IMG/VR virus record: IMGVR_UViG_3300044491_001200
Coordinates: 1 to 63,916 of that record
Strand: one strand, 5' to 3'
DNA length: 63,916 nucleotides
From: a virus
The position numbers and the translations under genes are program-made. Under the pieces are notes generated by a model, which saw only the letters and a program-made list of their open reading frames with translations, made no database searches and was not told the origin of the DNA. Positions 42,429-50,556 of the stretch are shown one piece after another. How positions within the stretch are numbered: the stretch's first letter is position 1; every line of letters starts with the position of its first letter.

Positions 42429-43990
42429 TGGATTTAGGTAAAAGACAGTTAGACTATGCTGTATATTTGCCAGCCATTAGTAGTTTCTATGTAAAGCAAT
42501 TAGATAAGATTCTAAACAAAGACCCTGCTAATAGTAGAACGCCTGCAGGATTTGAATATGGCAACGAAGGCTTAGACTTTTTAAAAGCAAAAGACACATA
42601 CTTCCATTATCCATATGGACTATACTCAGCCGGTCATGCTCACTTAGACATTGCTAAAAGTCACAAAGATGAGCCAATGATACAGGACAGAGATAGAAAC
42701 GAATGTAAAGTAATACTAGGAGACTCAGGTGGTTTCCAGATTGCTACAGGCGTAATGAAAATGGATTGGGACAACGCAAAAGATCCTAACGATCCTGCTC
42801 GTACAAAGATGTGTGAGAAAATATTACGTTGGTTAGAACACACAGCAGACTGGAGTATGACATTAGACATTCCGGCCTTTGCCGCAGTTGAGCCACTAAG
42901 CAGTAAAACAGGACTAACAGAATTTAAAGACACATTAGATATTAGTTTGCTTAACTTACATTACTTCACAAGCAATCGTGTACCTGGAGCAACTAAGTTC
43001 TTAAATGTATTAAGTGGTACTGACGAAGCAACAAGTAAAGAATGGTACGAAGCAGTTAAAAATTTTAGTGATAAAAACTTTGTTGCACAGGCTTATGGTG
43101 ATGAGAATAGAACACTAGAAGGATATGCATTCGCTGGTATCAACATGAAAGACATGAGTTGTGTACTAAACAGGATGCTAGACTTACGTGAAGATGGTTT
43201 ACTTGAAGGCAAGGATTGGATACACTTCCTTGGTACAGGTAAACTACAATGGGCATGTTTCTTAACAGCAATACAAAGACAGTTAAGAATACATGATAAC
43301 CCTAACATCACATTAAGTTTTGATGCCGCTAGTCCATTTGTGAATACAGCATACGGACAAACTTATGCACACAATTTCTTTGAGCCAGGCAAGTTTGGTT
43401 ACTTCATGGACAGAGCATTTGATCAACAAGAACTTGTTGGTAGTGATTTGCCTGCTCCGTTTGGACACAGTCCTGTAATGAGTAGACTTACAATGGGTGA
43501 CCTATGTACTATGGGTCCAGGTGCACAAGACAAGAATGGTAACTTCAAGTTTAGTGAAGGACAACCACTTACAGACAAGCATGGTGAGCCTAAACTAGAT
43601 GAACAAGGCAATCAACTATATGCAGAACGTGATAGCACTACATGGGACACACAAACATATCTTTACTATATGGGTCATAGTGTATTCAATCACATTGATG
43701 CAGTACAAGAAGCAAATAGACTTGCTGATGTAGAAGCATTTAGAGAAACATTAGATTATAAGAACTGGAGAAAGCCTACTAAGAAAAGCAGTAAGGCACA
43801 AGAAGTATCTCCATATGTTCCTGCTAATATTTTATACTTCCAAAAGTTTGCAGAGGATTTATTTGATCCTAGCAATCCAAATCCAAGAGGTATGATAGCA
43901 GACCATAGAGAGTTCTTAACACATATAGGTTTCGCTGGAGAAGATGATGGCGATAACGAAGAAGTAATGGATACATTTTTTGAGTTTTAA
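42428..43990 (+). CDS. dpdA: DpdA-like 7-deazaguanine DNA transglycosylase
   Basis: 520 residues. VILGDSGGFQIATG (about 96-109) is the tRNA-guanine-transglycosylase core signature with DSGGFQ; DWSMTLDIPAF (about 139-149) follows in the TIM barrel. Phage DpdA proteins replace guanine in DNA with a 7-deazaguanine base. FolE, QueE and a QueD-like protein in the same island support this over a tRNA-modifying TGT. The C-terminal VMDTFFEF closely matches the gp43 tail VMDNFFEF, so it may dock on the gp45 clamp. Confidence 0.88.
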   Translation: MDLGKRQLDYAVYLPAISSFYVKQLDKILNKDPANSRTPAGFEYGNEGLDFLKAKDTYFHYPYGLYSAGHAHLDIAKSHKDEPMIQDRDRNECKVILGDSGGFQIATGVMKMDWDNAKDPNDPARTKMCEKILRWLEHTADWSMTLDIPAFAAVEPLSSKTGLTEFKDTLDISLLNLHYFTSNRVPGATKFLNVLSGTDEATSKEWYEAVKNFSDKNFVAQAYGDENRTLEGYAFAGINMKDMSCVLNRMLDLREDGLLEGKDWIHFLGTGKLQWACFLTAIQRQLRIHDNPNITLSFDAASPFVNTAYGQTYAHNFFEPGKFGYFMDRAFDQQELVGSDLPAPFGHSPVMSRLTMGDLCTMGPGAQDKNGNFKFSEGQPLTDKHGEPKLDEQGNQLYAERDSTTWDTQTYLYYMGHSVFNHIDAVQEANRLADVEAFRETLDYKNWRKPTKKSSKAQEVSPYVPANILYFQKFAEDLFDPSNPNPRGMIADHREFLTHIGFAGEDDGDNEEVMDTFFEF

Positions 43991-43992
43991 TT

Positions 43993-44181
43993 ATGAGTAT
44001 ATTAGATAATATAAAATATTATGCAAACAAAAGTTGGTTGCTAACACTAGACTTTATAGATTGGCACAAAGACTTTACAAATGATATTGCACACAAATAC
44101 AATTTATGTCCTTGGGCAATAGGCCTTATAGGTTTTGCTAAAGGTGTGTTAGTAGTATTATTATTGCAGTGGTTATTTTAA
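43993..44181 (+). CDS. small membrane protein, unknown
   Basis: 62 residues, one C-terminal transmembrane helix (about 40-61). Starts 2 nt after dpdA. No motif. Confidence 0.65.
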   Translation: MSILDNIKYYANKSWLLTLDFIDWHKDFTNDIAHKYNLCPWAIGLIGFAKGVLVVLLLQWLF

Positions 44182-44182
44182 A

Positions 44183-44692
44183 ATGGAAAGAGAAGGTTAC
44201 ACAGACGACACTAAGTTCTTCATAGGCACAGAAGTAGAGCATACTCCTGCTTATGGACAACGCACATTGTTTGTTATTGGCTTACAGAATCCTAAAGAGA
44301 TATTAGCAAGGGCATTGAATAACAACTGTCCTCACATCTACTTAGGTGCTAACATGAGTTTTGCACCCGAGACTGCACAGGATTGGAAAGACTGGGAATA
44401 CTTAGCCACAACTCTACTAAAGGATGATATATGGGTAACATTAGATTATCCTGTAGAATTACATGCAGATGTGTTAGAGTGTGGTATGACAGAGTATAAC
44501 ACTTTTATTCCAATGATTAGTGTTAGATTGCCTTACATTGGTCAGTTAGGATACAACGCATGTATCAAGTTAGATGACAAAGACTTTAAGGCAACTAACC
44601 CAGGTGTGTGGACACACTCAGTACATGACTTAATGGATAGAAAAGTATTTACTGATTGGTCCAAGTACACCAAAGATGAGATCATAGATTGA
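44183..44692 (+). CDS. protein of the 7-deazaguanine island, unknown
   Basis: 169 residues, with alternating beta/alpha segments (TLFVIGLQNPKEILARAL, CPHIYLGANMSF, DIWVTLDYPVELHADVL) that suggest a TIM-barrel or Rossmann-like fragment. No cysteine cluster or P-loop. Its place between dpdA and the membrane gene at 44689 suggests a link to the modification pathway, not established. Confidence 0.65.
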   Translation: MEREGYTDDTKFFIGTEVEHTPAYGQRTLFVIGLQNPKEILARALNNNCPHIYLGANMSFAPETAQDWKDWEYLATTLLKDDIWVTLDYPVELHADVLECGMTEYNTFIPMISVRLPYIGQLGYNACIKLDDKDFKATNPGVWTHSVHDLMDRKVFTDWSKYTKDEIID

Positions 44693-44943
44693 ACGAAGTA
44701 GGCATATCCGATGTAATAGGACTTATAGGTGTAGCATTATTGATTACTACCTATGCATTATTACAGTTTGATAGGATAGATCCTAAAGGTTTTTGGTATA
44801 GTTTTAACAATATGATTGTTGCTATACTGGTTACTGTAAGTTTAGTTTATAGTTTTAATTTAGCAAGTATGGTAATAGAAATATTTTGGTTCAGTTTAAG
44901 TTTATATGGGGTATGGAAATACTATACCAGAAAAAAAGGTTGA
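44689..44943 (+). CDS. CBU_0592-like small membrane protein
   Basis: 84 residues from a TTG start that overlaps the previous stop (TTGA). Three hydrophobic segments with VIGLIGVALLITTYALLQ and IEIFWFSLSLYGVWKYY, matching the CBU_0592-like domain of bacterial small membrane proteins. Function unknown. The TTG start is the only candidate and is moderately certain. Confidence 0.62.
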   Translation: MNEVGISDVIGLIGVALLITTYALLQFDRIDPKGFWYSFNNMIVAILVTVSLVYSFNLASMVIEIFWFSLSLYGVWKYYTRKKG

Positions 44944-44968
44944 CAAATGGTGCTATTTTATATAAAAT
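44940..44968 (+). promoter_or_regulatory. sigma-70 promoter of the 44982 operon
   Basis: TTGACA (44940-44945), 17-nt spacer, TAAAAT (44963-44968); an alternative -10 TATAAA lies 2 nt upstream. Confidence 0.7.
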
Positions 44969-44981
44969 AGTATATTAGATT

Positions 44982-45113
44982 ATGAAAATTAAATTAGAAA
45001 TAGATATCGATACAAAAGAAGATATGGACGAGATCAACTCTTTAGTAGAGCTCGTAACCGAATTTAGAGACAGATTGATTGCTCTACAAGACGGAGATTG
45101 GGATGATGATTGA
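44982..45113 (+). CDS. 43-residue acidic peptide
   Basis: Short acidic frame directly after a promoter, ending DGDWDDD. No ribosome binding site is evident in the short leader. Overlaps the next gene by 11 nt. Confidence 0.5.
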   Translation: MKIKLEIDIDTKEDMDEINSLVELVTEFRDRLIALQDGDWDDD

Positions 45114-45267
45114 GGACATACTTAATTTTATTGTAGGTATTGTTTTTCTTATTGGTGCAGGCTATTTTGCTTACATGAGTAACGTGTTAGTTAGCGAAAA
45201 GAAAGCAAGATACAAAGCAGGAACACATGACTATTATGATAATCCTATTGAGAAGGACCATGAATGA
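45103..45267 (+). CDS. 54-residue single-pass membrane protein
   Basis: ATG 45103 is chosen since GGAG lies 6 nt upstream; a second ATG follows at once. One hydrophobic helix (about 6-25) and a charged C-terminal tail. Confidence 0.62.
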   Translation: MMIEDILNFIVGIVFLIGAGYFAYMSNVLVSEKKARYKAGTHDYYDNPIEKDHE

Positions 45268-45334
45268 TAAACTTGTAGTCAATAGACTTAAAACAAAAAA
45301 TTTAACGTTATGGGATCCGAGCAAGGAAGCATAA
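45260..45334 (+). CDS. 24-residue possible leader peptide
   Basis: Very short frame bridging two genes, with AAGGA 4 nt before the ATG and 1- and 8-nt overlaps with the neighbouring frames. It may only serve translational coupling. Confidence 0.3.
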   Translation: MNDKLVVNRLKTKNLTLWDPSKEA

Positions 45335-45435
45335 TGAAAGAACATAGTCCAAATGGACATGTAGTTTTGAAGGAAGTACCTTTAGAATTTAACAAAGAAG
45401 GTAAGACTTCAAAAAAAGGAAAGAAAGAATGGTAA
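45334..45435 (+). CDS. 33-residue basic peptide
   Basis: AAGGAAGC upstream; overlaps the cold-shock gene start by 7 nt. Lys-rich C-terminus. May be real or a coupling frame. Confidence 0.4.
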   Translation: MKEHSPNGHVVLKEVPLEFNKEGKTSKKGKKEW

Positions 45436-45626
45436 CAGGAAAAGTAAAATGGTTTAATGCAGAAAAAGGATTTGGATTTATTACCCCAGATGACGGTAGT
45501 AAAGACGTATTTGCACATCATACAGCAATAGTAGGTGATGGGTATAAAACTTTAAATGAAAACCAAGAAGTGACATTTGATGTCACCGAAGGTGCAAAAG
45601 GACCACAAGCAAGTAATATTGTTTAA
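45429..45626 (+). CDS. cold-shock domain protein (CspA-like)
   Basis: 65 residues. [12 protein letters not shown] holds RNP-1 (KGFGFI, 14-19) and VFAHHTAI holds RNP-2 (27-31). The five-strand OB-fold binds single-stranded RNA/DNA and melts RNA structure. Shorter surface loops than E. coli CspA but all core residues are there. In an operon ahead of the QueD-like gene. Confidence 0.95.
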   Translation: MVTGKVKWFNAEKGFGFITPDDGSKDVFAHHTAIVGDGYKTLNENQEVTFDVTEGAKGPQASNIV

Positions 45627-45635
45627 GGAGATTGT

Positions 45636-46070
45636 ATGAGAAGTATTTGGGTAACATTTAGTAAAGAAGGTATACATAAGTATCCTGCGGCATTAGAAGA
45701 TCCTAATCTAGCAACTGGCGACGAGTATGACGTTAGTTTCCTAGGTTATCCTCATAGACACACATTCCACTTTAAAGTGTGGATTGAAGTGTTCCATGAT
45801 GACCGAGACATCGAATTCATACAGTTTAAAAGATGGTTGGAGAATCAGTATCGAGATGCTATTCTTCAACTTGATTTTAAGTCATGCGAAATGATAGCAG
45901 ATGACTTATACGAAGCGATCAACGATGAATATCCTGGTCGTTACATAAAGATTTCAGTAGCCGAAGATAATGAAAACGGTTGCGAAATGGAGTATCCAGT
46001 AGAAGACTTGGATGGTCCTGATTTTTCGGACACAGATGCAATAGCAGATGTATTCGACAGTTTAAAATAG
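45636..46070 (+). CDS. queD: QueD/6-pyruvoyl-tetrahydropterin-synthase-like T-fold protein
   Basis: 144 residues. YPHRHTFHFKVWIEV (about 34-48) matches the QueD zinc motif HGHSF-type strand, and CEMIADDLYEAI followed by IKISVAEDNENGCEMEY (about 88-117) matches the family's C-terminal helix, strand and catalytic Glu. The catalytic Cys that normally precedes the HxH by four residues is Leu here. In the queuosine pathway QueD turns dihydroneopterin triphosphate (FolE product) into the QueE substrate. Pathway neighbours are present; activity is uncertain. Confidence 0.75.
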   Translation: MRSIWVTFSKEGIHKYPAALEDPNLATGDEYDVSFLGYPHRHTFHFKVWIEVFHDDRDIEFIQFKRWLENQYRDAILQLDFKSCEMIADDLYEAINDEYPGRYIKISVAEDNENGCEMEYPVEDLDGPDFSDTDAIADVFDSLK

Positions 46071-46079
46071 GAGAATATT

Positions 46080-46259
46080 ATGACTGAGACACATTTAAAA
46101 ATGAAAGCACTCTTCGAAGAGTATCAAGCAGAACAAGATAAGTTTGAAAACGGTGGTGTTAAAGCCGCGGCAACTAGAGCAAGAAAGGCTCTAATGGAAA
46201 TCTCTAAACTTTGCAAAACAAGAAGAAATGAGATTCAAGAAACTAAAAACGGAATGTAA
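46080..46259 (+). CDS. histone H1-like (Hc1-type) DNA-binding protein
   Basis: 59 residues. The pattern EADKFxxGGxKAAATRARKxLxEIxKLCKxxRxEIQ closely follows Hc1-like small proteins. Basic, helical, GGAG ribosome binding site 6 nt upstream. Would bind and compact DNA, or target modified phage DNA in this island; the latter is speculation. Confidence 0.75.
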   Translation: MTETHLKMKALFEEYQAEQDKFENGGVKAAATRARKALMEISKLCKTRRNEIQETKNGM

Positions 46260-46270
46260 GGAATATTAGC

Positions 46271-47485
46271 ATGAGAAAACTATTTTATATGGGTCTAGAA
46301 AGTTACGAAGCACGTTATACGTTGCAACTGCAAGACTGGAATGAACGAGTATTCAACTTCAGAGGAGTTGACTATGAGGTTATTACTGGTGATGAGTTAG
46401 ACAATAGCAAGGCTATTGTAACTGGTAGTGTGTTAGATGCACACGGTAGAACATATTATAGTTTATCTCAGACTATGTCCCTTATCCAAATGATGAAGAA
46501 CGGTGAACTAACAAGTGATGACGTTATCTTTTATGAAGATATGTTTACGCCAGGACTTGAATGTTTGCCTTACATCATGGACCAAAGTCCACCAGAGTTT
46601 AGACCTAAAGTTTATCTACGTTTCTTAGCACAAACAACTGACCCAGATGACTTCTTGATTAGAGAAGGTATGTTTGGTTGGATGCGTAAGTATGAGGAAA
46701 TGGTAGATGAATTTGTGGATGGTATCTGCGTGGCAAGTGAAGAGTTTGTAGCACATCTGCGTATTGCAGGACTTAAAGCACCTATCTATGTAACAGGTTT
46801 ACCATATGGTAAAGAAGAAGTTAGAGGTAGGATTGATACAAACATTCCACTAGACGAAAGGACTAAACGTGTAGGCTTTGCGGCACGTTGGGACGATGAG
46901 AAGCAACCACATTTTTATATGGACTTAGCAGAAGCCTACTACAAAATAGATCCTGAAGTCGAGTTTGCAATCTTTTGTGGACATCCAGAACTTAAAAGTT
47001 CAGATCCAGAATATGTAAAACGTGCAATTGATTTGCAAGAAGCATATGAATTAGGCAAAGTAAGAACTGCAAACTTTAAAATCTACACAGGCTTAAAGAA
47101 AAACGATTACTATAATTTGTTAGCAGACAGTAGAGTATTATTCAATTGTGCATTACAAGATTGGGTAAGCAATACTGTCAGCGAAGCCGATACATTTGGT
47201 ACACTCACACTATATCCAGCATATAGAAGTTTTCCAGAAGTATTTGCTAACAATGGTAATCACATGTATGTTCCATGGAGCATGGACGACGCAGTAGAAA
47301 AACTGTCCAGGATGTTTACTGATATCGAAAACAAAGATCTAAATAGATACAACATTGGAAAGATCAGTGACTACCAAGATGGAACCATAAACAGAACCCT
47401 CGATGTATTAGAGGGCAACGGAGAACAATATGCAAGGAATGGTTGGGATTTCCGTAAGCATGTTGCACAAAAGAAATATGAATGA
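46271..47485 (+). CDS. GT-B-type glycosyltransferase (GT4-like)
   Basis: 404 residues. C-terminal nucleotide-sugar-binding half: VGFAARWDDEKQPHFYMDLA (key residues about 197-216), FAIFCGHPEL (about 236-245) and SNTVSEADTFGTLTLYPAY (catalytic-type Glu, about 300-318). The N-terminal half has the acceptor domain. Overlaps the GalE-like gene by 8 nt, which would supply UDP-sugar. It could glycosylate phage DNA, virion proteins or host glycans; no evidence separates these. Confidence 0.82.
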   Translation: MRKLFYMGLESYEARYTLQLQDWNERVFNFRGVDYEVITGDELDNSKAIVTGSVLDAHGRTYYSLSQTMSLIQMMKNGELTSDDVIFYEDMFTPGLECLPYIMDQSPPEFRPKVYLRFLAQTTDPDDFLIREGMFGWMRKYEEMVDEFVDGICVASEEFVAHLRIAGLKAPIYVTGLPYGKEEVRGRIDTNIPLDERTKRVGFAARWDDEKQPHFYMDLAEAYYKIDPEVEFAIFCGHPELKSSDPEYVKRAIDLQEAYELGKVRTANFKIYTGLKKNDYYNLLADSRVLFNCALQDWVSNTVSEADTFGTLTLYPAYRSFPEVFANNGNHMYVPWSMDDAVEKLSRMFTDIENKDLNRYNIGKISDYQDGTINRTLDVLEGNGEQYARNGWDFRKHVAQKKYE

Positions 47486-48455
47486 AGAAGCAAAAACAGT
47501 CTTAGTTACAGGCGGTAGTGGATACATTGGCGGAGTAGTTTGCAGACTACTTGTTGATGCAGGACACAATGTTGTAAACTTAGACAGAGCAAAGAAACAA
47601 ATACCAGGTGTAAATCAGTATCCTTTTGATATTGACAACCACCAAGTAAAAGGTATTATCAAATTGATCAAGCCAGATACTATTATACATTTAGCGGCTG
47701 ACCATGAAGTAGGTAGAAGTGTAACAGAGCCTAACGTGTTTTATAAAAACAATGTTGCTAACACAATTGACTTACTAGATCATGCTGTAGAAAGTGGAGT
47801 TAAGAACTTTATATTCAGCAGTTCAAGTTCAGTATATGGTGATATCAATACATTCCCAACAACAGAAGACACACCAAAAGCACCAGTAAGCCCATATGGT
47901 TTAAGTAAAAGTATTATAGAAGATATACTTCCTGACTATGAAAAGGCTTACGGACTTAAATTTATAGCATTAAGATATTTCAATGCCGCAGGTGCAATGC
48001 CTGATTTAAGTCATGGTTACACACAAGACCCAGCAAGTCACATTGTTCCTATTATTGCTAGAAAAGTAATAGCAGGAGAAGATGTTGAAGTGTTTGGCAC
48101 AGACTACAATACCACAGACGGTACATGTGAAAGAGATTATACACATGTATTTGATATTGGTACAGCACATTTATCAAGTATGAACTATCTAAACGATGGT
48201 GGAGACAGTGGCATATTTAATATTGGTGCAGGTAATAGTCAAAGTGTTAAGCAAGTGATTGCAGAGTTTGAAACAGTTACAGGTGAAACTATAAACACTA
48301 TTGAAACAGATAGAAGAGCAGGAGATCCGCCTAAGACATTTGCTGATAACACATTAGCAAAAGAAACGTTTGGTTGGACTCCTCTATATGGTTTAAATGA
48401 AATAGTTGACCATTCTTACCAATGGGAACTAAAGAAAAATAAAAGCAGAAAATAG
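47478..48455 (+). CDS. galE: UDP-glucose 4-epimerase-like extended SDR
   Basis: 325 residues from ATG 47478, overlapping the glycosyltransferase stop; an upstream start at 47430 would add unrelated residues. Motifs: TGGSGYIG (10-17), HLAADHEVGRS (about 70-80), SSSSVYG (about 115-121), YGLSK as YxxxK (about 140-144) and RYFNAAGA (about 166-173). Typical length is 330-340. Converts UDP-glucose and UDP-galactose or relatives. Co-translated with the glycosyltransferase. Confidence 0.9.
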   Translation: MNEEAKTVLVTGGSGYIGGVVCRLLVDAGHNVVNLDRAKKQIPGVNQYPFDIDNHQVKGIIKLIKPDTIIHLAADHEVGRSVTEPNVFYKNNVANTIDLLDHAVESGVKNFIFSSSSSVYGDINTFPTTEDTPKAPVSPYGLSKSIIEDILPDYEKAYGLKFIALRYFNAAGAMPDLSHGYTQDPASHIVPIIARKVIAGEDVEVFGTDYNTTDGTCERDYTHVFDIGTAHLSSMNYLNDGGDSGIFNIGAGNSQSVKQVIAEFETVTGETINTIETDRRAGDPPKTFADNTLAKETFGWTPLYGLNEIVDHSYQWELKKNKSRK

Positions 48456-48484
48456 TTGACTTTTGCCAATAAAAATGGTATAAT
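48456..48484 (+). promoter_or_regulatory. sigma-70 promoter, leaderless
   Basis: TTGACT (48456-48461) begins right after the galE stop, 17-nt spacer, TATAAT (48479-48484), 6 nt to the ATG at 48491. Confidence 0.85.
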
Positions 48485-48490
48485 AGTATT

Positions 48491-48955
48491 ATGAGTATAG
48501 AACGATTGGTAGTAACAGAAGCAGATCTTAAGAACATGCTACATAGCATTGTTAGAGATATGCACACAGAAAACTACAAACCAGAAATAATAATAGGTCC
48601 TAACAGAGGCGGATTACAAATAGGTGTAATGTTAAGTCATTATTTTGATGTACCATTTGTACCATTACAGTGGCAAACACGTGATGGTGACAAAACAGAT
48701 CATGCAAATCTTATTGCATTTGTAAACGATTACAGAGAGAAGAACATATTGCTCATCGATGATATCAATGACACTGGTAAAACATTAAACAGCATAACTG
48801 AAACTATATATCAAGACTTTGTTTTTGATCTTAAGGTTGCTGTATTGTTTAATAAAACTACATCAACATTTGAGACTGTTGACTATTCAGCAGAAGAACT
48901 AACTCCGGACTACAATCCTTGGATAGTATTCCCTTACGAGGAGTGGTGGAAATGA
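48491..48955 (+). CDS. purine phosphoribosyltransferase-like protein
   Basis: 154 residues. PRPP-binding motif NILLIDDINDTGKT (about 82-95), and IIGPNRGGLQIGVML (about 35-49) as the PPi loop. Resembles xanthine-guanine/hypoxanthine phosphoribosyltransferases. It leads the folE-queE operon, so it may raise the GMP/GTP supply used by FolE; that link is inference. Leaderless early promoter. Confidence 0.85.
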   Translation: MSIERLVVTEADLKNMLHSIVRDMHTENYKPEIIIGPNRGGLQIGVMLSHYFDVPFVPLQWQTRDGDKTDHANLIAFVNDYREKNILLIDDINDTGKTLNSITETIYQDFVFDLKVAVLFNKTTSTFETVDYSAEELTPDYNPWIVFPYEEWWK

Positions 48956-49182
48956 AAGAAGCACATATTAGATCAGTAAGTAGAAGTAACCCTTCTAAAG
49001 GACAGTTTACATCAATGTTTGTTGTTGACTTGTTTAAGAATAAAGATAAGATAGGTGTTATTGAACTTCCTGGCAAGAGTAAATACTATGCTGAAGACGT
49101 TGTTGAGAATTGGCAGACCGGAATATTAGGAGAAGACAATGAGCACATCAAAAAGTTTGAGGAATCACCTCAAGGTTCTTGA
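48952..49182 (+). CDS. small protein, unknown
   Basis: 76 residues from ATG 48952 (GAGGAG 7-12 nt upstream), overlapping the previous stop by 4 nt. An earlier TTG frame start is unlikely. Beta-rich; SRSNPSKGQFTSMFVVDLFK (key residues about 10-29). Overlaps the next gene by 44 nt. Confidence 0.68.
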   Translation: MKEAHIRSVSRSNPSKGQFTSMFVVDLFKNKDKIGVIELPGKSKYYAEDVVENWQTGILGEDNEHIKKFEESPQGS

Positions 49183-49342
49183 GGAAAGACATAGAGAACT
49201 CGACAAGAAAGTTGCCGAGGACTACGAGCATTATCTAAATGATGATCAGTTAAATGCTGAAAAGTTAGAAAAACTCAAATTAAAGCATGAGATAGCAGAT
49301 TTAATAGAACAAATAAAAGATAAGGAACAAGACGAGAAATGA
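49139..49342 (+). CDS. DUF465/YdcH-like coiled-coil protein
   Basis: 67 residues: LKVLEERHRELDKKV, then a short gap and KLEKLKLKHEIADLIEQI, the two-helix hairpin typical of DUF465. Overlaps both neighbours, 4 nt with folE. Function of the family is unknown. Confidence 0.78.
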   Translation: MSTSKSLRNHLKVLEERHRELDKKVAEDYEHYLNDDQLNAEKLEKLKLKHEIADLIEQIKDKEQDEK

Positions 49343-50028
49343 GTACAAGTAATAAGATCAAGGATAGATTAGTTGCCGCTGGTAAAAGATTTTGGGCAGG
49401 AGATAATATCTCTGACTACATAGAAGAAGGTGAGAAGCAACAACTAATAGACGAACTTTCAATTAAGTTTGAAGATGTCTTGCAAGGTCTTGTTATTGAT
49501 ACTGAGAACGATCCTAACAGTAACGGCACAGGCAAACGTCTTGCTAAGATGTATATCAATGAACTAATGGCAGGTAGGTATGAATCTATACCAGTTGCAA
49601 CTGCTTTCCCTAATGACAGTGAAGATAGATATGAAGGCATGTTGGTTGTGCGTAGCGAACTAACAAGTATGTGTTCACACCATCATCAGATAGTTAGAGG
49701 TGTAGCATACATTGGTATTATTGCTAGTGACAAACTAATTGGCCTAAGCAAGTACACAAGGATTGCACAATGGTGTGCAATGAGAGGTACACTACAAGAA
49801 GAACTTGCTAACGATATAGTTAGAGAAATACAGAAAGCCACAGGTGCAGAGCATTTGGGTGTGTATGTACAAGCAACACACGGTTGCGTAGAGAATAGAG
49901 GTGTTAAGGCACATAGTAGTCTTACACAAACAACTGTATTAAAGGGTGCATTTAAAGATGACCCAGGTACAAAGAAAGAGTTTATGGATAACATAAAGTT
50001 ACAACAATCATATGCGGGTGACAAGTAA
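49339..50028 (+). CDS. folE: GTP cyclohydrolase I
   Basis: 229 residues. SELTSMCSHHHQIVRGVAYIG (zinc Cys/His at about 114-117), IGLSKYTRIAQWCAMR (about 136-151) and a third zinc Cys in ATHGCVENRGVKA (about 180-192). This is complete FolE architecture. It converts GTP to dihydroneopterin triphosphate, the first step to 7-deazaguanine. In an operon with queE two genes downstream. Confidence 0.96.
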   Translation: MSTSNKIKDRLVAAGKRFWAGDNISDYIEEGEKQQLIDELSIKFEDVLQGLVIDTENDPNSNGTGKRLAKMYINELMAGRYESIPVATAFPNDSEDRYEGMLVVRSELTSMCSHHHQIVRGVAYIGIIASDKLIGLSKYTRIAQWCAMRGTLQEELANDIVREIQKATGAEHLGVYVQATHGCVENRGVKAHSSLTQTTVLKGAFKDDPGTKKEFMDNIKLQQSYAGDK

Positions 50029-50556
50029 GTGATATTAAAAAGAAACAAAGCATGGGTATTACAAAAAGGATTAGTTCCTATTGATGCTGTATGCGATATG
50101 GTTGCAATGGGTAAGGATCTGCAAGATATCTTGCGTAGATTTTCTGTACTTAACAACAACGATATATTCGAATGTATAGAATTTTATGCACAAAATACTA
50201 TCGTTCCTGACCATGATCCAGAGTCTTTAATATCATTGGTAAATACTGATCCAGAAGAAATTATTATTGAGGTAACAAATATAAATCAAACTGTATACTT
50301 GAAGTTAGTTGAACTGGGTAAAAGATATCACCCTGAGCAACAAGACTTCCATGTGTGTATGAATTTAGGTTTAAAGGTTGTATGTTTACATAACGTACAA
50401 AAGATTGAAAGTAACGCAAGTGAAATGCAAGATAGGCTACATAAAGCAGTACATCAAGCAATTCATAGATCAGTCCCAGAAGTATATGAGGACTTAGATA
50501 GAACAAAAGAAGATCTCGATTACGACGACTTCATTAAAAGAGAAAAGAATATATGA
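50029..50556 (+). CDS. protein between folE and queE, unknown
   Basis: 175 residues from a GTG start exactly after the folE stop. Helical N-terminal part (1-60), mixed middle and a helical, acidic C-terminus. No motif. The tight placement within the pathway operon (4-nt overlap with queE) suggests a pathway or DNA-modification role. Confidence 0.68.
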   Translation: MILKRNKAWVLQKGLVPIDAVCDMVAMGKDLQDILRRFSVLNNNDIFECIEFYAQNTIVPDHDPESLISLVNTDPEEIIIEVTNINQTVYLKLVELGKRYHPEQQDFHVCMNLGLKVVCLHNVQKIESNASEMQDRLHKAVHQAIHRSVPEVYEDLDRTKEDLDYDDFIKREKNI

